Shown: piece by piece, positions 5,673 through 9,857 of the stretch
Position numbering within the stretch: position 1 is the first letter of the stretch
How the letters are laid out: each line of letters starts with the position of its first letter
From: Alphaproteobacteria bacterium
GTDB lineage: Bacteria > Pseudomonadota > Alphaproteobacteria > RUG11792
Length of the DNA: 9,857 nt
Direction of reading: 5' to 3'
Assembly (NCBI GenBank): GCA_017450545.1
Contig: JAFSTL010000017.1
Span: forward strand, 1-9,857
Made by a program: the position numbers and the translations under genes
Notes under the pieces: model-generated
Seen by the model: only the letters and a program-made list of their open reading frames with translations
Told to the model about the DNA's origin: nothing
Database searches by the model: none

Positions 5673-6946
5673 GGCACCCTCCCTTTGCGACTGTTTATGA
5701 CGAAACATGAAACCGCGGCATTCATCATCAGCGACGTCACAGTGCGAAGAGGCTCGATGATCGGATCAACAGCTATGAGAATGATTATGATGGAATCAAT
5801 TGACAAATTTAAAGGATCCATTATTATTGAAATCATGCTGATTGCAATAACTCCATTTGTTCCAGACGAAGCAAAACTTGTCATAATTGCGCCGAGCACA
5901 ATAAAACTTTGCTCATAAATTGAAAGAGGTTGGTTATATATTGCTGCGATAAAAATTGATACAAAGGCATAATACGCAACATTACTCACGCGACACATTG
6001 TTATTCCCAAAGGAATTGCCAAGTCGACGGCTTGTTCAGGCAGTCTAAATCTGTCTCGCAAAGCTGTTATTAAAAACGGCAATGTCGCTTGGTTGCTACA
6101 TGTTGAAAATGCAACAACCATAGATTCTTTAACTGCTTTTATAGATTTAATAAGTCCTATAGGGCTATATAAAAGAAAAAGACATAATGCCATTGCTATC
6201 AAAATAGCGAAAACAATAATAACCCCAAATATAAAATGTTTCATTGCAAGAAGATCTGAAACATCTACTTTGGACATATTGCTTGCAAGTAGAAGAAACA
6301 TTCCAAGTGGTAAAATTTTTGTTGGGATTTTAAGGATCTTTTTAAAAGACTGCATCATTACAGTTAAATTCTTGAGTGTTATTTCACGCTTTTGACTTTC
6401 CAAATGAGATACAGCAACCCCAACTAAAACTGATAGCGAAATTATTTGAATTATGTTGCCTTCTGCAAAAGCAGCAAATGGATTTTTGGGCAACAAGGTT
6501 GAAAAAAAATCCGCAAAAGAAAATTTTTGCAAATCACTTATGGGATCAAAAATTGAAAGTTCCGCGATGTTGTTTTGAACATCTTGGAATATCAGATTTG
6601 ATATGAGCTCTGAACCCATAAGTTTTTTGCCCAAATTTATGATTTTTCCGATAACAAGACCAACTATCCCCGAAAGAAAGAGTACGCCGGTAAATGTGAA
6701 GATGATCTTAGTAGCAGTGATTTCAGAGAGTTTACTTACTAGCATTTTTATAATACTACATGTCACTGAGGAAAATATGATCGGAATTACAGATATAGAT
6801 ATCAACGTAATAAATATGTTGCTTAGTGGAGTTAGTGCGTTTCCTATGTCTGGGAAGCATATCCCAATAAATATTGCGCATACAGCACATATAACAGTTG
6901 AGTATCCGCTATTCAAAATTCTTAAAAATTTATCTATATTCTTCAC
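5663..6946 (-). CDS. SDF/DAACS-family symporter (amino acid or dicarboxylate), divergent ion-binding sites
   Basis: A 427-residue inner-membrane transporter of the sodium:dicarboxylate/glutamate symporter fold, with hydrophobic helices throughout (for example 17-35, 43-65, 81-105, 165-182, 236-260). The C-terminal transport core aligns with the archaeal homologue GltPh: hairpin 1 at 281-290 (STCSNQATLP), TM7 at 311-326, hairpin 2 at 355-372 and TM8 at 392-412. The substrate-contacting Arg-Thr pair is kept (Arg401, Thr402 for Arg397, Thr398), which favours an acidic substrate. However, NMDGT is replaced by CRVSN (318-322), Asn401 by Ser405, Asp405 by Asn409 and Asp394 by Glu398, so sodium coupling is doubtful. 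The start is a GTG at 6946, 4 bp after the cyclase stop, with only a weak GGTG site; it yields the expected N-terminus and the next Met is residue 68. It sits mid-operon between the cyclase and DUF1015 genes. Confidence 0.9.
   Translation of the reverse strand: MKNIDKFLRILNSGYSTVICAVCAIFIGICFPDIGNALTPLSNIFITLISISVIPIIFSSVTCSIIKMLVSKLSEITATKIIFTFTGVLFLSGIVGLVIGKIINLGKKLMGSELISNLIFQDVQNNIAELSIFDPISDLQKFSFADFFSTLLPKNPFAAFAEGNIIQIISLSVLVGVAVSHLESQKREITLKNLTVMMQSFKKILKIPTKILPLGMFLLLASNMSKVDVSDLLAMKHFIFGVIIVFAILIAMALCLFLLYSPIGLIKSIKAVKESMVVAFSTCSNQATLPFLITALRDRFRLPEQAVDLAIPLGITMCRVSNVAYYAFVSIFIAAIYNQPLSIYEQSFIVLGAIMTSFASSGTNGVIAISMISIIMDPLNLSIDSIIIILIAVDPIIEPLRTVTSLMMNAAVSCFVINSRKGRVPCK
5678..5686 (-). 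promoter_or_regulatory. Strong Shine-Dalgarno of the DUF1015 gene, inside the symporter coding end
   Basis: AAAGGGAGG on the - strand, five bases before the ATG at 5672. It doubles as Lys-Gly-Arg codons of the upstream symporter. This decides the start and suggests coupled but efficient translation of the last gene. Confidence 0.8.
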
Positions 6947-6950
6947 GTTT

Positions 6951-9122
6951 TCACCATAACTTATGAATGCCGTCCCAATTTTTCGGAGGATTATTTATGA
7001 AGTCTTTGCAACGCTCAATCAATACATCAAACGATTGCTTTTTTTCAGGAAACGTGTTCGATATTTCTGTGTATAATTTCAGCGCTTCTTCAAAATTTTT
7101 GCTTTGATATAACTCAAATGCTTCTCTAGATTTAGAACAAAGATCCATCAGTTTGTAATACTTATCATTTGCATTTTTGAGCGAACAAACTGGCTCGAAA
7201 ATGGTAATCCCAGCCTGCCCTTCACTGAAAGCTATTTTGTCCACAACCCTAAATAAAATCCTGTCGCGCGCCTTATTTTCAACGGCCTCAGATGCTAAAA
7301 TCCGTGTGCCATAAATTTTGTTTGTGCCCTCCAAGCCGGATGCTATATCAACTGTGGTTCCGATAGCCGTGAAATTCATTCTGTCATGTGAACCTATGTT
7401 GCCAATGATTGCAGCCCCGGTATGCAAACCAATCCTCGTCGGAAGAGGTGGCTTTCCGAGTGAAATCCACTTTTCTGTCAAACCATCCAGAAGTTTCTGA
7501 CACTCCAGTGCCGCTTCACACGCACCGATAACGTGATTTTCATCAGGATGCTGAGCGCCCCAAATTGCCATTATCGAATCGCCTATGTATTTATCAATCA
7601 TACCGTTGTGTTTCATAATGTTCTGCGTAAGCTCATCGAAATATTCAGACAAATGGAAAATCAGATATTCGGCCGGCAATTTTTCCGAAACAGTTGAAAA
7701 CTTTTCTATGTCTGAAAAAAACATTGTCACTTCTTGCGTCATTCCTCCAATACGTGCATCTGCGCCACTTTTTATAACCTCGTGCACTATGCCTTTGGGA
7801 GTATATTTTGAAAAAGCTATAATGCTTGATTGCATAGAATCGATTGCAGATAAAAGCATTTTTACTTCAAAAATATTTGATTTCGGCAATTTTGGATAAT
7901 GGTCTAAATCCATTTTCCCAATAGCAATAGCAGATTGGCAAAGTTGCATTATCGGACGTGATATACTCCGCGACAGCCAGAAGATTATCCAGACAGATAA
8001 ACCAAAAACAATGAAGGATAGAAAAAACATATTGGTGCGAATGTTATTGAAATCATTGGTGAAGTCGGATTGAGGAGTGATGGTGAGAAGAGAGAACGGC
8101 ATACCTTCCAACTTTTGCTTCGACGCAACAAATGTTTTGCCATTTTTAAGTTGATAAGTAGTGTGCTCATCATTTGTTCCCAAAAGATTTTTCGCAGCCG
8201 TTTGCAAAATTTCATCGTCAGAATCCATCACTTTCATCAAACTTGTTAAATGAGTATCTTTGAGCAATGCCTGTTCTCTGTTAAAAGTTGATGCCAAGAT
8301 TTCATTTTTGTCGGTTATTAGCCTGACTGAAGAATTCTTCGTGATTTTCACCTTTTCCAGCAAGTCACCAAAATCGTTGAGAGAAAAATCTATTGAAATT
8401 ACTCCTCGAATATTCTTCTCCACTTCATTAAAAATTGGGCTAGAAACCGTTATCCCAAAGACTTTGCTTGTCTTCAATTTATAAGGCGCACTCCACAGCA
8501 ATTTCTTATTTGTTGCTATTTCGACATACCAGTCACGCTCTCGCGGATCGTATTGAGCAAATTCAAGTGTTTCCTTAATGATAGGTGTGAAGTCTTCCCC
8601 CATATATTCCCAAGTTTCGATCATGTGATCTTTATCAGGGCTATACTCCATTTTTCGGATGGCATTCGTCGCATACGAAGGCAACGGAGTTGTGGAATTT
8701 GTTTGAAATGATCGAAGCCCCCGAGTATTTCTGACTTGCAATAATGAGCCATCATTTAAAGCCGCCTGAATTGTTAATGTAAATGAAGTTTTCTTTAAGG
8801 CTTCTTTAAATAAATCAGAAAAATCAGCAAAATCTGAACCATTGTTAACTTGAACATCGTTACTCGGCAAAATTTTATTTTTAGATAAAATGCTGACGAG
8901 CAGCTCAACTTGACTAAAATAGGAACAAAGCCAATTAGCTGTCATTGATGAAATTTTTTTCGAATAATGCTCTTTCTCAAAGCGCAATATAATGTCTTTG
9001 TTCGCCTCAGATGAGTAAAAAATTTCGCAAATGACTGATATAAATATTAATGCTGAGAAAGTTACAAAAATATCAGTTCGTATTTTTCTGCTTTGAAAAA
9101 TTTTTGCTTTAAAAATATTCAT
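6951..9122 (-). CDS. Membrane dCache-HAMP-class III adenylate/guanylate cyclase
   Basis: A 723-residue receptor-type nucleotide cyclase. Order: TM1 about 17-36, periplasmic double cache domain about 40-355, TM2 about 364-384, HAMP about 384-435, class III cyclase domain about 463-645, and a TPR-like helical tail (665-710) ending in PPKNWDG, as in related cyclases. The cache part shows YDPRERDWY at 191-199, Tyr214 and Asp245, a pattern known from amino-acid-sensing caches. In the catalytic domain both metal-binding aspartates (Asp471, Asp515), the adenine-selecting Lys511 and Thr589 are present, pointing to ATP as ligand. The transition-state Asn and Arg are replaced by Asp592 and Gly596, so activity may be low, absent or dependent on a partner. 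The ATG overlaps the stop of the binding-protein gene (ATGA), with GAGGA nine bases upstream. The likely role is sensing a periplasmic amino acid and signalling inward. Confidence 0.93.
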   Translation of the reverse strand: MNIFKAKIFQSRKIRTDIFVTFSALIFISVICEIFYSSEANKDIILRFEKEHYSKKISSMTANWLCSYFSQVELLVSILSKNKILPSNDVQVNNGSDFADFSDLFKEALKKTSFTLTIQAALNDGSLLQVRNTRGLRSFQTNSTTPLPSYATNAIRKMEYSPDKDHMIETWEYMGEDFTPIIKETLEFAQYDPRERDWYVEIATNKKLLWSAPYKLKTSKVFGITVSSPIFNEVEKNIRGVISIDFSLNDFGDLLEKVKITKNSSVRLITDKNEILASTFNREQALLKDTHLTSLMKVMDSDDEILQTAAKNLLGTNDEHTTYQLKNGKTFVASKQKLEGMPFSLLTITPQSDFTNDFNNIRTNMFFLSFIVFGLSVWIIFWLSRSISRPIMQLCQSAIAIGKMDLDHYPKLPKSNIFEVKMLLSAIDSMQSSIIAFSKYTPKGIVHEVIKSGADARIGGMTQEVTMFFSDIEKFSTVSEKLPAEYLIFHLSEYFDELTQNIMKHNGMIDKYIGDSIMAIWGAQHPDENHVIGACEAALECQKLLDGLTEKWISLGKPPLPTRIGLHTGAAIIGNIGSHDRMNFTAIGTTVDIASGLEGTNKIYGTRILASEAVENKARDRILFRVVDKIAFSEGQAGITIFEPVCSLKNANDKYYKLMDLCSKSREAFELYQSKNFEEALKLYTEISNTFPEKKQSFDVLIERCKDFINNPPKNWDGIHKLW

Positions 9123-9856
9123 TTTATATAGTCCTCATAAATTTGCAGCATTTCTTTGACACTCAAGCTTTTATATTCATTTTCTAAGAATTTATTAATA
9201 AAAACATGCAATGAACATTCTTTATTGCTCGTTATTGCTGATATCGGATCTTTTTCTCCTTTCAAAACTATAGGTAAAAAACTCAACAAAAGATCTGGAT
9301 TCGCATTTATCAGAGGTCTGATACGTGCCTCGTCCCAAATAATCGCAACGACTTTTCCTTCCCGCAATTTTTTTACAACCCCATTTTCCCATTCGCTTTC
9401 ACTTAATATTTGTGCTTTTGGGAACAGCATTTTAGCATAATTTTCATAACTCGTATTTTTCATAACAGCTATTTTCGCTTCTGGAGTATTGAGAAGTTTG
9501 CTTAATGTGTCTCCATCTTTATTTACAGTTGCAATTCGATTTATCAAAATTAATTGACGAGAATTAACATAAGGCTCAGAATACACAACTTTCCTCGCCC
9601 TCTCTGTTGTGTAGGAAAGTTCAGCAATTCCGACATCGCCTTCACCGTTATGTATTGCCTCAACAACGTCGTCGCGTGTCTGATAAACCATCTTATATAG
9701 AACTTTAACGCCGAGCGCTTTGCCTAATGCACTTGCAAATCTTATATCCTCGCCGACATATCCATTTTTTGTTTTTATCTGAAAAAATTTATTTTGGTGA
9801 TTTAACGCACAAACAACTAGTTCTCCGCGTCTTATAATATCTGCCACATTGCTACA
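9119..9856 (-). CDS. Periplasmic amino-acid-binding protein (SBP family 3), 5' end outside window
   Basis: The frame is open to the right edge. A GTG at 9847 could serve as a start (242 residues), but family members carry a signal peptide, so the true start is probably outside the window. The reading just inside the edge is Cys-Ser-Asn-Val-Ala-Asp, and that Cys could be a lipoprotein cysteine. Counting from the GTG, bacterial extracellular solute-binding family 3 features are GELVVCAL at 8-15, GYVGEDIRFASALGKALGVK at 29-48, GDVGIAELSYTTERARKVVY at 70-89 and SEPY at 90-93. Arg83 sits where the family binds the ligand carboxylate, and Asp172 (IIWDEARI) where it binds the amino group, so an amino acid is the expected ligand. 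No ABC permease or ATPase gene follows; instead the next gene, overlapping by 4 bp, is the cyclase. It could deliver ligand to the cyclase cache domain or to an ABC system encoded elsewhere. Confidence 0.88.
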   Translation of the reverse strand, partial: CSNVADIIRRGELVVCALNHQNKFFQIKTKNGYVGEDIRFASALGKALGVKVLYKMVYQTRDDVVEAIHNGEGDVGIAELSYTTERARKVVYSEPYVNSRQLILINRIATVNKDGDTLSKLLNTPEAKIAVMKNTSYENYAKMLFPKAQILSESEWENGVVKKLREGKVVAIIWDEARIRPLINANPDLLLSFLPIVLKGEKDPISAITSNKECSLHVFINKFLENEYKSLSVKEMLQIYEDYIK

Positions 9857-9857
9857 T

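Noticed and set aside
5673..5708. Longer DUF1015 reading starting at 5708
   Set aside because: The site at 5672 has an ideal Shine-Dalgarno, and the extra 12 residues are just the symporter 3' end in another frame.

Overview
The window looks like part of a low-GC alphaproteobacterial chromosome. The GroEL sequence, the ATG-overlap gene packing and the AT-rich intergenic DNA would suit a host-associated or gut lineage of the Holosporales/RF32 kind. That placement is inferred from how the proteins read, not from a search. No rRNA, tRNA, CRISPR array or insertion sequence was seen, and no gap between genes exceeds 300 bases.

Left end (1-2460, + strand). A long, very hydrophilic, lysine/glutamate-rich protein of unknown function enters from beyond the left edge and ends at 1939. 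After a probable terminator and a candidate promoter comes a small PAAR-like (DUF4280) protein at 2049-2414, then a clear rho-independent terminator. DUF4280 proteins are associated with contractile injection machines (T6SS/eCIS spike tips), so the pair may belong to a secretion or effector locus whose other parts lie to the left.

Middle (2459-4462, - strand). This is a complete groES-groL chaperonin operon. Its sigma70-type promoter (TTGACG, 17 nt, TAGACT) runs into a near-consensus CIRCE operator that covers the groES ribosome binding site and ends one base before the ATG. Control by the HrcA repressor is therefore expected. An imperfect palindrome sits just upstream of the -35 box.

Right (4599-9857, - strand). 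Four tightly packed genes, read right to left, form one apparent operon: an amino-acid-type periplasmic binding protein (5' end outside the window), a membrane dCache-HAMP-class III cyclase (4-bp overlap), a divergent SDF/DAACS amino-acid or dicarboxylate symporter (4-bp gap), and a short DUF1015 protein (10-bp overlap, strong internal Shine-Dalgarno). The cache domain carries the full set of residues I recall for universal amino-acid sensing, and the binding protein keeps the Arg and Asp that hold an amino acid backbone. The cluster thus reads as an amino-acid sensing, uptake and second-messenger unit. Two enzymes in it are unorthodox. The cyclase lacks both transition-state residues (Asn to Asp, Arg to Gly) while keeping its metal and adenine residues. 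The symporter has lost its NMDG sodium motif and the TM8 aspartate. This operon is the best candidate for an undescribed system here.
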